64,000 nt of DNA, from positions 1-64,000 of the forward strand of contig JADKGD010000018.1 of the NCBI GenBank assembly GCA_016717145.1, read 5' to 3'. A program made the position numbers and the translations under genes. Shown piece by piece: positions 1 through 7,788 of this stretch. The notes under the pieces are model-generated. The model was given only the letters and a program-made list of their open reading frames with translations, was not told where the DNA came from and did not search any database. How positions within the stretch are numbered: position 1 is the stretch's first letter; each line of letters opens with the position of its first letter. Origin of the DNA: Saprospiraceae bacterium (lineage in GTDB: Bacteria; Bacteroidota; Bacteroidia; Chitinophagales; Saprospiraceae).

Positions 1-366
1 AGTCCCAATAGTGATAGAAACTGCGGGTACCATCATTTTTGACAAGTAACTTTCGCCAATAGTGTCCAAAGCAGATTGATTATGCATTAATGCAAGTATT
101 TGCTGTAGGCTTTTGATAGATTCAGACAATTTGGATCTTTCTGCTTTTACAGATTTAAGATTATTTAACATCTCGCCCTTAATAAGGGATAAATAAGTTA
201 CTTGCTTATCGTGAACCTTATTCATTTCGTTCAAATTATTAATCTGTAACGCAATCAAAATTCCGATAACAACAAGAACAATTTCTCCAATCGCATAAAT
301 TAGATAGTTGCTGAATTTATTTTCAGTCAGCATTCTTTGGCGTATTTTTCTAAGTAATTTTATCAT
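1..366 (-). CDS. DUF6090 family membrane protein, 3' end cut by window edge
   Basis: The minus-strand frame opens at ATG 366-364 and stays open to base 1, giving 122 residues without a stop. It begins MIKLLRKIRQRML, then has one hydrophobic segment (about residues 21-42, containing YAIGEIVLVVIGILIALQIN) followed by a charged helical stretch. This N-terminus is the hallmark of the DUF6090 family, very common and often multicopy in Bacteroidota. It is a single-pass inner-membrane protein with an unknown periplasmic domain. The C-terminus lies outside the window. Function is not known for the family. Confidence 0.85.
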   Translation of the reverse strand, partial: MIKLLRKIRQRMLTENKFSNYLIYAIGEIVLVVIGILIALQINNLNEMNKVHDKQVTYLSLIKGEMLNNLKSVKAERSKLSESIKSLQQILALMHNQSALDTIGESYLSKMMVPAVSITIGT

Positions 367-665
367 TGGTTAGCGGTTTGTAATAATGAAGCACAACTTT
401 GAAATAGACGCACAAAAAATCCAGAAACTTTCGGGTTTTTCAGAAAAAAAGGATTCATTGGCGAAAAAGTCTGTAAAGTCATGAAAATTTTTAATACGTT
501 TATGCAAATATAAAGCATCGTTCTGAATTGTACAAATTTAGTTTTTGTGCCTATCGGGCGTAATTGAAATATTCCACGTTTTATAAAAGGATTGACTTTT
601 TCAGCAGACCTTAATTAAATATCTTATTTTGCAAATATCAATATTTTGTTTTAATCCTTGAGAAA

Positions 666-1010
666 CTACTGTTTTAAGGCTCCAATTTTGCTTTCGGATA
701 ATTTTGCTTTGACCAGCTGATAAGACCGGGTAATAAAGTGTTCCCACTCCACTTTATTAAAAATGTATACATCTTCCACAAGAATCCATTTATATCTTGA
801 AGAGTATGGTGCCGGTAATATACCCTGAATATGTATCATCTCATCAAATTCATCATCCAATACTTTGAAAGAAACCTTCACTGGCGTGTGAAGTACAACA
901 ACAAAAAACATTTTTCCGCCTACCATAAAACATAAATCATCACCCCATTTTATCCCTTCCGTTACACCCGGCAAGCCAAGGCAAATAAGTCTGAATGTAT
1001 CAATATCCAT
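666..1010 (-). CDS. MmcQ/YjbR family protein
   Basis: A 114-residue protein of the MmcQ/YjbR (DUF419) family: a small cytoplasmic alpha/beta double-wing fold sometimes called DNA-binding on structural grounds. Seen: the N-terminal pattern with LGLPGVTEGIKWGDDLCFMV (about residues 11-30), the KVSFKV strand, and the C-terminal WILVEDV...W..FI..SY segment, all at normal positions. Length is typical. It stands alone, with AT-rich flanks on both sides. Biochemical role is not established for the family. Confidence 0.85.
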   Translation of the reverse strand: MDIDTFRLICLGLPGVTEGIKWGDDLCFMVGGKMFFVVVLHTPVKVSFKVLDDEFDEMIHIQGILPAPYSSRYKWILVEDVYIFNKVEWEHFITRSYQLVKAKLSESKIGALKQ

Positions 1011-1200
1011 TTAAAATCAATATATAAAAAGAAAGGTAATGCTTTTTTGTAACAACAATAAATATTGCAAATTAAAACAGAATCAAATAGTCTTTAACTC
1101 TTACTTATCATTTTTTTTAGCTGTAGATATACTTGTGTGAATATATAATACTACATTGGCTCATTTTGTCATGATATTGTCCTTTACACTATATTAAATC

Positions 1201-2148
1201 ATGATATCTTTGTGTCAATATCACTTTTTGTATGAGAACAACAAAGATCATTTTTTAGTATTGCCAAATGTGCATATGTTGGACATGTCAGGACCTGATC
1301 AGGTTTTTCACGAATCTGTTTATTACGGTGCAAACCTTGAAATTAAATACTGTACGTTTCAAAATAATATAAATAGTTCAACAGGTTTACCATTAGGTTC
1401 AATGGCAAATTTTAAAGATATTTTACTAAGTAAAGATGATTATATAATCGTTCCGGGAGCTGACGCAGCTTATCTCACTTCAGATTTATTTACATCAAAC
1501 ACTGATATTTTTATTTGGCTTAAAATGGCATATGATCAAGGTGTCAAGATATGTTCCATATGTACCGGAGCGTATGTATTAGGTATGGCTGGCCTTTTTA
1601 ATGATAAAAAATGTACGACCCACTGGAAACATACCAAACAACTGCAACTTATGTTCCCAAAAGCAAAAGTTATGGAAAACATTCTTTTTACGGAAGATTT
1701 AGGCATTTTTAGCAGTGCAGGAGTCACTTCAGGAATCGACCTGGCCCTTCATATCGTCAGCACACTCAAAGATGCTTACACAACATACCTGGTAGCCCGC
1801 GAGTTGGTCATTTTTAACCGACGACAAGGTAGTGATGCGCAACATAGTTCTGAACTTGGGTACAGGAATCATTTACATACAGGGATTCATAAAGTGCAGG
1901 ATTGGTTGTATGAAAATTTACACCATAAAACTAAATTGTCAGAGCTTTCTGACATTGCGTGTATGAGTACCAGAAATCTTACCAGGATATTCAAAAAAGA
2001 AACGGGTGTCTCCATTTTGGAATATCTCACGATGCTCAGAAAAAGTAAAATTCATCAAATGAAACAAAACCCAAATTATTCAAGAAAACAAATAGCCAAT
2101 ATGTGCGGCTTAAGAAGTGAACGCCAATTGTCGAGGTTAATGGAATAA
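1201..2148 (+). CDS. GlxA-family transcriptional regulator (DJ-1/PfpI domain plus AraC HTH)
   Basis: 315 residues in two domains. Residues ~15-180 form a DJ-1/PfpI (class I glutamine amidotransferase-like) domain, seen in VLPNVHMLDMSGPDQVF and the nucleophile-elbow region SICTGAYVLGMAGLF (Cys near 120). Residues ~225-315 are an AraC-type double HTH with the LSELSDIACMSTRNLTRIFK helix-turn-helix. Proteins of this class are cytoplasmic activators or repressors, often acting on nitrogen or betaine metabolism; the ligand here cannot be told. The first ~14 residues are longer than usual for the family, so the real start may be further in or an upstream indel may have altered it. No target gene is evident next to it. 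Confidence 0.85.
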   Translation: MISLCQYHFLYENNKDHFLVLPNVHMLDMSGPDQVFHESVYYGANLEIKYCTFQNNINSSTGLPLGSMANFKDILLSKDDYIIVPGADAAYLTSDLFTSNTDIFIWLKMAYDQGVKICSICTGAYVLGMAGLFNDKKCTTHWKHTKQLQLMFPKAKVMENILFTEDLGIFSSAGVTSGIDLALHIVSTLKDAYTTYLVARELVIFNRRQGSDAQHSSELGYRNHLHTGIHKVQDWLYENLHHKTKLSELSDIACMSTRNLTRIFKKETGVSILEYLTMLRKSKIHQMKQNPNYSRKQIANMCGLRSERQLSRLME

Positions 2149-2172
2149 AAAAAATGACCTTGGCTTCAGCTA

Positions 2173-2288
2173 TAACCCCGGCGGGGTTAAATGTTGGTAA
2201 ACACGGATAAAATCCGTGGATAAGCGCTAAGAATAACCCGATATTGGCGAGAATTTTGCTCCTTTCAGGCAAAATTCTCGCCAATATC
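2173..2288. repeat. Three consecutive hairpins, including a 20-bp perfect inverted repeat
   Basis: Between the GlxA-type gene and the next gene lie three inverted repeats: 2173-2179/2183-2189 (7 bp, CCCC/GGGG core, 3-nt loop), 2202-2208/2212-2218 (7 bp, 3-nt loop), and 2240-2259/2269-2288 (20 bp perfect, 9-nt loop). No T-tract follows the last, so a simple terminator is not the best reading. The first two resemble the palindromic intergenic repeat units common in environmental Bacteroidota; the third could be a decayed transposable-element end. Confidence 0.7.
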
Positions 2289-2347
2289 ACATACTTTTGC
2301 CAATAGCTGAATAGTTACAATATGCTAAGTTTTAGAACAACCTAAAC

Positions 2348-2815
2348 ATGACATTCAAACCATATACAAAAAGACCGATAAGGTTTATCAAAATCATTCA
2401 GGAACATGATTGGCAAATTAAAGTATATAGCATATCTGTATTGAGGGAACGAATACATGAAGATCGTATAATCACCGTGCTTCCTAAGCTGTCGGAATGG
2501 CTTAGTAAACATAAAAACACAAACCTGGCACATTACCACATCGCCACGTTAATCATGCATGAGGGACGGGAAGGTATATTTGTTATCATCAATTGGTGGC
2601 TTGATGAAAATATGTTGCAACATTATGTTTATTTTGCTTCGTACGATGATCCAACCAACTTTACATTATATTCCGGTAATGGGATAATAAGCTGTGTTTG
2701 GGAATTGGCAGTAATTTGGTTTGAAAGAAATGCGTGGGTAGAACACGTATTAATCAAATCAGATCATCCTGACTTTACGTCCTATTTGCAAACACACATG
2801 AACATTGACATATAA
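2348..2815 (+). CDS. Hypothetical protein, 155 aa
   Basis: I do not recognise a characterised family. The protein is soluble-looking, rich in aromatic residues (WWLDENMLQHYVYFASYDD, about residues 79-97), with no signal peptide or membrane segment. Composition and reading-frame length argue that it is real, and it resembles small uncharacterised proteins seen near DinB-like genes in Bacteroidota, though I cannot confirm homology. The DinB-family gene follows 43 bp downstream on the same strand, so the two may be co-transcribed. Confidence 0.6.
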   Translation: MTFKPYTKRPIRFIKIIQEHDWQIKVYSISVLRERIHEDRIITVLPKLSEWLSKHKNTNLAHYHIATLIMHEGREGIFVIINWWLDENMLQHYVYFASYDDPTNFTLYSGNGIISCVWELAVIWFERNAWVEHVLIKSDHPDFTSYLQTHMNIDI

Positions 2816-2858
2816 TACATTCAACTTTATAAATTAATAAAAAATAAATAAAACTCAG

Positions 2859-3383
2859 ATGATCAGATCACAACTCAATCCTATGCCGGAATATTTTGAC
2901 AGATATATCCTGATGGCTGATGATGTTACACTTTCAGAAGCCTTAAAGACAAGTCTGGATGAATTAAAAAACCTGCCTCTTGACTTATTACAATCAATCG
3001 GAGATCAGGTATATGCTCCGGGCAAATGGACCATAAAAGATATCTTCCAACACCTGATAGATACTGAAAGAGTATTTGCATACCGTGCATTGGCCTTCTC
3101 AAGAAAGGAAACTCAAAAAATGATTTCATACGATGAAGACTTGTATGCCAAAAATGCTTTTGCCCACCGCAGGTCATTAGTGTCATTGGTTGATGAGCTC
3201 ATAACTGTGCGTAAATCCTTTATTCAAATGTTTGAATCTTTCACTCCGGAGATGTTAATGCTCATGGGACTAGGATTTAAAGGGCCTTATTCTGTTTTGT
3301 CAATAGGCTTTATTACTGCCGGCCACCAAAGATGGCACATGCGGGTCATCGAACAAAAGTATTACCCATTAATTGGTAAATAA
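2859..3383 (+). CDS. DinB family protein
   Basis: 174 residues with the four-helix-bundle DinB/YfiT pattern: a GKWTIKDIFQHLIDTERVFA helix (about residues 52-71) carrying the first metal-ligand His, and AGHQRWHMRVI near the C-terminus with the other two histidines. Such proteins are cytoplasmic, usually Ni/Zn-binding, and include thiol-dependent transferases; this one cannot be assigned a substrate. Length is usual. It is convergent with the TerC gene, only 23 bp between stops. Confidence 0.85.
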   Translation: MIRSQLNPMPEYFDRYILMADDVTLSEALKTSLDELKNLPLDLLQSIGDQVYAPGKWTIKDIFQHLIDTERVFAYRALAFSRKETQKMISYDEDLYAKNAFAHRRSLVSLVDELITVRKSFIQMFESFTPEMLMLMGLGFKGPYSVLSIGFITAGHQRWHMRVIEQKYYPLIGK

Positions 3384-3406
3384 ATAGAATCGACTGGAAT
3401 GAAGTG

Positions 3407-4195
3407 TTACACTTTATTTTTTTTCGGATAGTTAAAAAGTATGGAAGTCATAATCGGGATAAAAAATATAGCCATTGTCAAAATTGAAATAACCGTATCG
3501 AGCTGATGGCTACCCATAATTTTTGCTGTATTTGATTCAGGATAATAATGTTCAAAAACTGAAAGGCTTAGCTTTATACCTAAAATTCCAATTACAATAA
3601 ATGCGCAATATTCCAAAAAACTGTATTTTTCCATCAATACCACAAACCATTGTGCAATAAAACGCATGGCTAAAATACCAATAAAAACGCCCATACAGAC
3701 GAGAATTATATTGGGTGTAAAAGCGACGGCGGCAAATACATTGTCTATAGAAAAAGCCAAATCCATCAGTTCGACAAGGCAAACTGTAGCCCAGAAATTC
3801 CCCATTGATCCCACCGTAATCCGATATATCCAGTTTCCTTTTTTATCAATAAAGTCGTCTTTATGAGATTTGGTCTGTCTGCCTTTATACCAATCATGAA
3901 CCAGATAAAGTAAGTATAAACCTCCCAAAGGTTTTAACCACCATATTTTAATTAGGATCGATACAAATATCATTGCCAGGCCCCTAAAAAAATATGCACC
4001 CCATATTCCATATTTAAGCGCTCTCTTTCGTTGTGCATCCGGCAGATCCATAACCATCGTAGCCAATACTGCAGCGTTATCGACAGATAGAAGACTTTCT
4101 ATGACAATCAAATTGCCTATAATGGCCAATGAAACACCAGGGTTGTTTATGATGTCTTGCCATAAGATATTAAATTCTATTATTAATTCATTCAT
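3407..4195 (-). CDS. TerC family integral membrane protein
   Basis: 262 residues with about seven hydrophobic segments. Two internally related acidic motifs characterise TerC proteins: SLLSVDNAAVLATMV near residues 35-49 and ELMDLAFSIDNVFAAVA near residues 142-158; both keep the paired Asp-Asn expected in the membrane. The family is linked to tellurium resistance and, in better studied members, manganese export and metal loading of secreted proteins. No other ter genes are near, so a housekeeping metal-ion role is the more likely reading. The sequence ends in a lysine-rich tail. Confidence 0.88.
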   Translation of the reverse strand: MNELIIEFNILWQDIINNPGVSLAIIGNLIVIESLLSVDNAAVLATMVMDLPDAQRKRALKYGIWGAYFFRGLAMIFVSILIKIWWLKPLGGLYLLYLVHDWYKGRQTKSHKDDFIDKKGNWIYRITVGSMGNFWATVCLVELMDLAFSIDNVFAAVAFTPNIILVCMGVFIGILAMRFIAQWFVVLMEKYSFLEYCAFIVIGILGIKLSLSVFEHYYPESNTAKIMGSHQLDTVISILTMAIFFIPIMTSILFNYPKKNKV

Positions 4196-4346
4196 TCTAT
4201 GCTATTTTGAGCACGTTGGAATCCAAAAAAATATGGTCTCCTGTTATTAAAAAACGGTAAAAGTAAATAATTTATCTTGACAGAGCCAATGATGCAGATT
4301 AATTCACATAATAATAATTATTATATCAGGGATAACTTAGCGCAAA

Positions 4347-4832
4347 TCAACCTATTAATTTTATGCCTTCAATCTCATCTTCCATTGCTAATAAATTCAT
4401 ATGCGCATCATAATTGGCGCTAAATGCGAAAGGCTTTCCGTCACGGACATATTGATAAATAAACCAATCCGTGTCAGGGGTATAAAGATCTTTTAGGTCT
4501 CCTTCATTTACCCAAAACAATTCTCCTTCATCACACGATGGAGCCGGAATAAAAGCGATATCCGCAACATAAATAAAGGACACCCAATTGTACGAACCGG
4601 GTGATGTCTCAGTCAGCATACCACAGAATTTGGCCGTCGGCAGCAAAATACCGGTTTCTTCCATGGTTTCTCTGATTACAGCATTGTATGGTGATTCAAA
4701 TGGATCGATCTTGCCGCCTACAGGGACAAATTTGCCTTTGTTTGGCTCGTTGGCACGTTGAAGCAATAAAAACTTATCGTTGCATCGTAGTATACAGAAA
4801 ACGGCAGCTTTTTTGAGACCGGCTTGACTCAT
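4347..4832 (-). CDS. Nudix hydrolase
   Basis: 161 residues. The Nudix box is complete at about residues 40-63: a GG, a Glu six residues on, then RETMEETGI carrying the catalytic acidic residues. Upstream, KKAAVFCILRCNDKFLLLQR is the usual first strand of MutT-like enzymes. It hydrolyses a nucleoside diphosphate linked to another moiety; the acidic insertion near SCDEGELFWVNEGDL is typical of the 8-oxo-dGTP-type subgroup, but the substrate cannot be decided. Single gene, minus strand, with about 150 bp before the TerC start. Confidence 0.88.
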   Translation of the reverse strand: MSQAGLKKAAVFCILRCNDKFLLLQRANEPNKGKFVPVGGKIDPFESPYNAVIRETMEETGILLPTAKFCGMLTETSPGSYNWVSFIYVADIAFIPAPSCDEGELFWVNEGDLKDLYTPDTDWFIYQYVRDGKPFAFSANYDAHMNLLAMEDEIEGIKLIG

Positions 4833-5046
4833 ATTATCATCAATCTTTGGAAATCAAACAGCCAGTAGCACAATTTGTTTAATTCAATATCAACTACCAT
4901 TTATGTGCATTATCAAACGTGGATATTGTTTAAACCAGAATCCGCATTATACATTCCTGCCTGACGAATCATAGCCTGTCAAAAATACAGTGTCCATTGG
5001 ATAAATTGATGGTGGGCAGAAAAACTTACCAACTTCCTACTATAAA

Positions 5047-5079
5047 TTTGAAAAAACCCGAAAGTTTAGGGTAAATTTG
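5047..5079 (+). promoter_or_regulatory. Candidate Bacteroidota promoter (TTTG-N21-TAAATTTG)
   Basis: A -33-like TTTG at 5047-5050 is followed after 21 bp by TAAATTTG (5072-5079), matching the TAnnTTTG -7 box. The ATG at 5112 lies about 32 bp further, a sensible leader for the exported-protein gene. Confidence 0.55.
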
Positions 5080-5111
5080 TTGTGTTTAGTAACAATTTAG
5101 CTGAAATTTTT

Positions 5112-5690
5112 ATGAGGATACAAGTTCTAATAAGTATTATTTTTTGTTCCCAAAGTCTATTTGCACAATCAGAAAAGCAAGTTGAAAGTTGGTTATATAA
5201 TTTGCCTATTAAAAAAAGCCCGGTCAGTATAAGAAAAGCACTTCTAAAAAATGGTAACTTTGAGGATGATAGAAAGGGGGAAACTGCTAATTTTAAAAAC
5301 TCGAATTCTACATTTAAAGGGACAATTCTAAAACCAGTATTACCAAAAAATGGAAGCTTAGATTCATCAAAAATTTATCTTACTACCGGATCACTTACTA
5401 TGCCTGATGGATATTCGGGAAATATGAAATGGATAAGATTTGAGTATTTTTCCTCAGATACACTTTTTTTAAATGAATTGTTTGACAGTGCATGTATCCA
5501 TCTAAAAGAAACATCAATGGAGCAAAAACCTACTGGTCACCTCGCCCTAAACAATCAAGCAATCGGGAAAGGTATCAATTTTGTTTACACAAATAATTCG
5601 AAACGATATATTAGCATTAGCGCATCTCGAGTAAGGTATGCTTCAGGCAAACGAAGCTTAAAAATCAATTATTCGGCCTCAGACGACTAA
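5112..5690 (+). CDS. Hypothetical exported protein, 192 aa
   Basis: The frame is open from 5082, but ATG 5112 is preferred because it starts a clear signal peptide: MRIQVLISIIFCSQSLFAQS with a cleavage site after FAQ. The mature protein (~170 aa) is rich in Ser, Asn and Lys and looks beta-rich; I recognise no domain. An attC-like hairpin begins 12 bp after the stop and a promoter-like element precedes the gene, which together give the shape of an integron-type gene cassette. Function unknown. Confidence 0.65.
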   Translation: MRIQVLISIIFCSQSLFAQSEKQVESWLYNLPIKKSPVSIRKALLKNGNFEDDRKGETANFKNSNSTFKGTILKPVLPKNGSLDSSKIYLTTGSLTMPDGYSGNMKWIRFEYFSSDTLFLNELFDSACIHLKETSMEQKPTGHLALNNQAIGKGINFVYTNNSKRYISISASRVRYASGKRSLKINYSASDD

Positions 5691-5701
5691 AACTTCAGCT
5701 A

Positions 5702-5754
5702 TCAACAAAGCGTTCGTCGTGTCCAGCGGACATGCGAAAAACGCACTGTTGAGC
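5702..5754 (+). other. attC-like imperfect hairpin
   Basis: Nested arms: TCAACA (5702-5707) with TGTTGA (5747-5752); GCGTT (5710-5714) with AACGC (5740-5744); TGTCC (5720-5724) with GGACA (5728-5732) around a 3-nt loop. The right end has GTTGAGC (5748-5754), which fits the integron core site GTTRRRY. The left partner core is two mismatches from RYYYAAC. Position, just after a plus-strand stop codon, is that expected of a cassette recombination site. A related element lies at 8914-8959. Confidence 0.5.
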
Positions 5755-5842
5755 CTGCCCACCCCGCCGAAGGCCCTTCCTTCCTTTTGCATTATATAAG
5801 AAAAATGAACCTAAAACGCTATGGAATTGTTCTCTAATTAGC

Positions 5843-5850
5843 TAACTTTG
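5843..5850 (+). promoter_or_regulatory. -7 box TAACTTTG directly before the HigB-like start
   Basis: TAACTTTG fits TAnnTTTG. It ends only 4 bp before ATG 5855, so a transcript from it would be leaderless or nearly so. No clear TTTG -33 box is at the right spacing. Confidence 0.4.
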
Positions 5851-5854
5851 TTTA

Positions 5855-6199
5855 ATGAATTCAGATGTTGTTAGAGAAGTTGTTTTTTACGGTAAACATT
5901 TTCGATATTTTTATCAAGTTTTGAATAAAAAGACGAGACTGAAGGTCGATTGGACTATCAACCTTTTGGAAACAGTAGAACATGTACCGGAAAAATATTT
6001 CAAACATCTTTCCGGAACAGAAGGACTTTATGAAATCAGAGTTGAATTTGAATCTAATATTTATAGGATCTTTTCATTTTTTGATGCAGGAAAATTGATT
6101 ATAGCCATCAACGGATTTCAAAAGAAAACAAGTAAAACACCGAAATCAGAAATAGATAAAGCACTTAAAATTAAAAAACAGTATTTCAATGAAAAGTAA
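5855..6199 (+). CDS. RelE/HigB-like toxin (phage Gp49-like family)
   Basis: 114 residues. The pattern FYQVLNKKTRLKVDW, LETVEHVPEKYFKHLSGTEG and LYEIRVEFESNIYRIFSFFD, ending in GFQKKTSKTPKSEIDKA, is that of Gp49-like/HigB toxins of type II toxin-antitoxin systems (RelE fold). Family members are ribosome-dependent mRNA endonucleases; the basic C-terminal patch with KK.SKTP fits. The stop overlaps the start of the downstream HTH gene by 11 bp, which is the usual toxin-first order of higBA. Toxin activity here is inferred from family and arrangement. Confidence 0.85.
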   Translation: MNSDVVREVVFYGKHFRYFYQVLNKKTRLKVDWTINLLETVEHVPEKYFKHLSGTEGLYEIRVEFESNIYRIFSFFDAGKLIIAINGFQKKTSKTPKSEIDKALKIKKQYFNEK

Positions 6200-6485
6200 T
6201 AATTTGACATCGTTCAAAGATCATCTTGACCAAGAATATGGAAAGGTTGGCACTAAATCCCGAAGTGAATATGAAGAAGGATTTGAAGCATTTAAATTAG
6301 GTGTATTACTTCAGGATCTTCGCACCAAAGAAGGTATGACCCAAGAAGAGTTGGCCAATAAATGCGGAACAACAAAAAGTTATATTTCAAGGATCGAAAA
6401 CAATGCTTCCGATATAAGATTGTCAACAATCATGAGAATCTTTAGAGAAGGTTTTGGTAAACAAATCAAATTGTCAGTGAATTAA
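6189..6485 (+). CDS. HigA-like antitoxin, XRE-family HTH
   Basis: 98 residues. Residues ~38-95 hold an XRE HTH: LGVLLQDLRTKEGMTQEELA, then CGTTKSYISRIENNASDIRL. The N-terminal ~35 residues would contact the toxin. It overlaps the upstream toxin gene by 11 bp, so translation is coupled. As in other higBA pairs it probably represses its own operon, but no operator repeat was identified. The stop codon is followed at once by an antisense group II intron 3' end (from ~6488). Confidence 0.87.
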   Translation: MKSNNLTSFKDHLDQEYGKVGTKSRSEYEEGFEAFKLGVLLQDLRTKEGMTQEELANKCGTTKSYISRIENNASDIRLSTIMRIFREGFGKQIKLSVN

Positions 6486-6676
6486 AGGTCGAGTAGGTAA
6501 GGGGGAATCTCACCCCCAAACCTCTCACAGAACCGTACGTGAACCTCTCGATTCATACGGCTCTTCTTAATCCAAATCCTCTAAGGTCGAAATCCTTCAT
6601 ACTGCCAGTGTTCAAACAAATTGGGATAGTCCTTTGACAGGCGTTGTAAATACTTATACGCAGTTACGGAATAAAT
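6486..6676 (-). mobile_element. Group II intron remnant, 3' end (copy 1): maturase C-terminus, domains V and VI
   Basis: On the minus strand, 6676-6581 encodes the last 31 residues of a group II intron reverse transcriptase/maturase (AYKYLQRLSKDYPNLFEHW, then a stop). It is followed by a 34-nt domain V hairpin (6563-6530, GAGCCGTATG...CGTACGGTTC) and domain VI (about 6529-6490, with a GGGGG/CCCCC stem). Everything 5' of the maturase tail is missing. The intron 3' border touches the stop of the higA-like gene and runs antisense to it. Domain V is intact in this copy. A second copy lies at 7445-7584. Confidence 0.8.
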
Positions 6677-7073
6677 CTAATTCCCAGTATTATAAAGGGG
6701 TCAGTATGCTCCGGAATTATCGTCCGTGAATCCGATGTAATGGGGTAAACATGATACGGTATATCCAGTCAGAATATGCACCATATATCAAACCATTCTC
6801 TCGAATATAAGCCACTTGAATTTTCAACCCGTTTCCCGTCACCCAAATATTAAAGTCGCTTAAAATGCACCTAAATGCGCCATTTTTAATTACTTTTGAT
6901 GTTAAAATGTAAGTTTTTAGACAGAGTTCCGTTAAGGCTCATGAAACAGAAGAACCTAAGCTCAAATTCCTAAAAACACACAAAGACAGAACAAAATAAA
7001 TCTTTCAAAATTTCCAACAGGAATCTTTATCTTTGTAGACGAAGACCATAGAATTAATGTCTTGAAAAAGTAA
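6677..7073. other. Unassigned filler between intron remnant and next small gene
   Basis: No complete gene. A start-less minus-strand frame runs from about 6940 to a stop at 6717-6719 and reads protein-like near its end (IYGAYSDWIYRIMFTPLHRI), possibly a fragment of a lost mobile-element gene. I could not assign it. A TATCTTTG -7 box (7028-7035, plus) sits 38 bp before the next start. Confidence 0.3.
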
Positions 7074-7452
7074 ATGAATTTAGATACTGATAATTTAAAA
7101 TCAGATATCGACCAAGAAGTATTTGAATTTGAAAGTTTGGACCGAAAGGTAAAATACTTAAATTGGTCCTTTACAAAAACTTGAAACCCATTTCGAACGT
7201 TATACTAAAAATATAGAATATCAAGGTTATCTCATCAAATTAAAAATAAAACAAATGGAGACAAAGGTGAAAAAAGCAACAGTTCAAAGAGTTATAATTG
7301 ATAAAACATTAAATAAGTTTAAGAACAAGGATTTATTTCCGGAAAAGACCAATAAGTTTAATGAGATGGTTTCAAGAATTGGTGAAGATAAATTTACTGT
7401 ACTAACAGGAGCAAAAAAAAAGAAATTGAATCACGAAGGAATAATCGAGTAG
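7074..7452 (+). CDS. Hypothetical protein, frameshifted (about 125 aa)
   Basis: ATG 7074 opens MNLDTDNLKSDIDQEVFEFE and runs to an early stop near 7180. The next frame continues without a gap as KLETHFERYTKNIEYQGYL and into a lysine-rich segment (KKATVQRVIIDKTLNKFKNK) ending at 7452. One indel near 7170 explains the break. Charged, soluble, no recognised domain. A TATCTTTG box at 7028-7035 is a likely promoter. As with the HigA-like gene, its stop codon directly abuts an antisense group II intron 3' end. Function unknown. Confidence 0.5.
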
Positions 7453-7584
7453 GTAAGGGGAATTTCACCTCCAAACCTCTCTCAGAACCGTACGCGAACC
7501 TCTCGATTCATACTGCTCTTCTTAATCCAAATCCTTTAAGGTCGAAATCCTTCATACTGCCAGTGTTCAAACAAATTGGGATAG
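7445..7584 (-). mobile_element. Group II intron remnant, 3' end (copy 2)
   Basis: Near-copy of 6486-6625. Minus strand: the last ~16 codons of the maturase (YPNLFEHWQYEGFRP then stop at 7538-7536), domain V at 7518-7485, domain VI at about 7484-7449. Domain V carries a change at the base of the stem (GAGCAG instead of GAGCCG) that breaks a pair, so this copy is likely inactive. It is truncated earlier than copy 1: similarity ends at 7584, exactly where an unrelated T9SS signal begins. Confidence 0.78.
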
Positions 7585-7788
7585 TTTCCAAATCCTCTCT
7601 GGGATATTTTAAAAATAAATACAGATTTTGACCTGTTAAGGGTTGAGATCATTGACCAAAACGGACGTATCGTTTTGTCAAGCTCTGAAAAAGAAATAAA
7701 TGTAAGCCAATTATTAACAGGAGTGTATTTTGTGAAGTGTTTTGGAGTCAATAATAAGATATATTTTTCAAAATTTATCAAAATGTAG
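7585..7788 (+). pseudogene. Orphan T9SS type A C-terminal sorting domain (5' part missing)
   Basis: An open plus frame without a start begins FPNPLWDILKI and goes on with VEIIDQNGRIVLSSS, INVSQLLTGVYFVKC and a lysine-containing end (YFSKFIKM) at stop 7786-7788. This is the complete ~68-residue por-secretion/T9SS sorting domain that ends secreted Bacteroidota proteins. It begins directly at the edge of the group II intron remnant, so the passenger part was lost by a rearrangement at that point. Not functional as it stands. Confidence 0.8.

Noticed and set aside
2036..2290. Minus-strand frame of 84 residues
   Set aside because: It lies across the end of the GlxA gene and the hairpin region and has no protein-family features.
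3407..4195. Tellurite-resistance island suggested by a TerC gene
   Set aside because: No terA, terB, terD or terZ genes are near; TerC proteins are common lone metal-ion membrane proteins.
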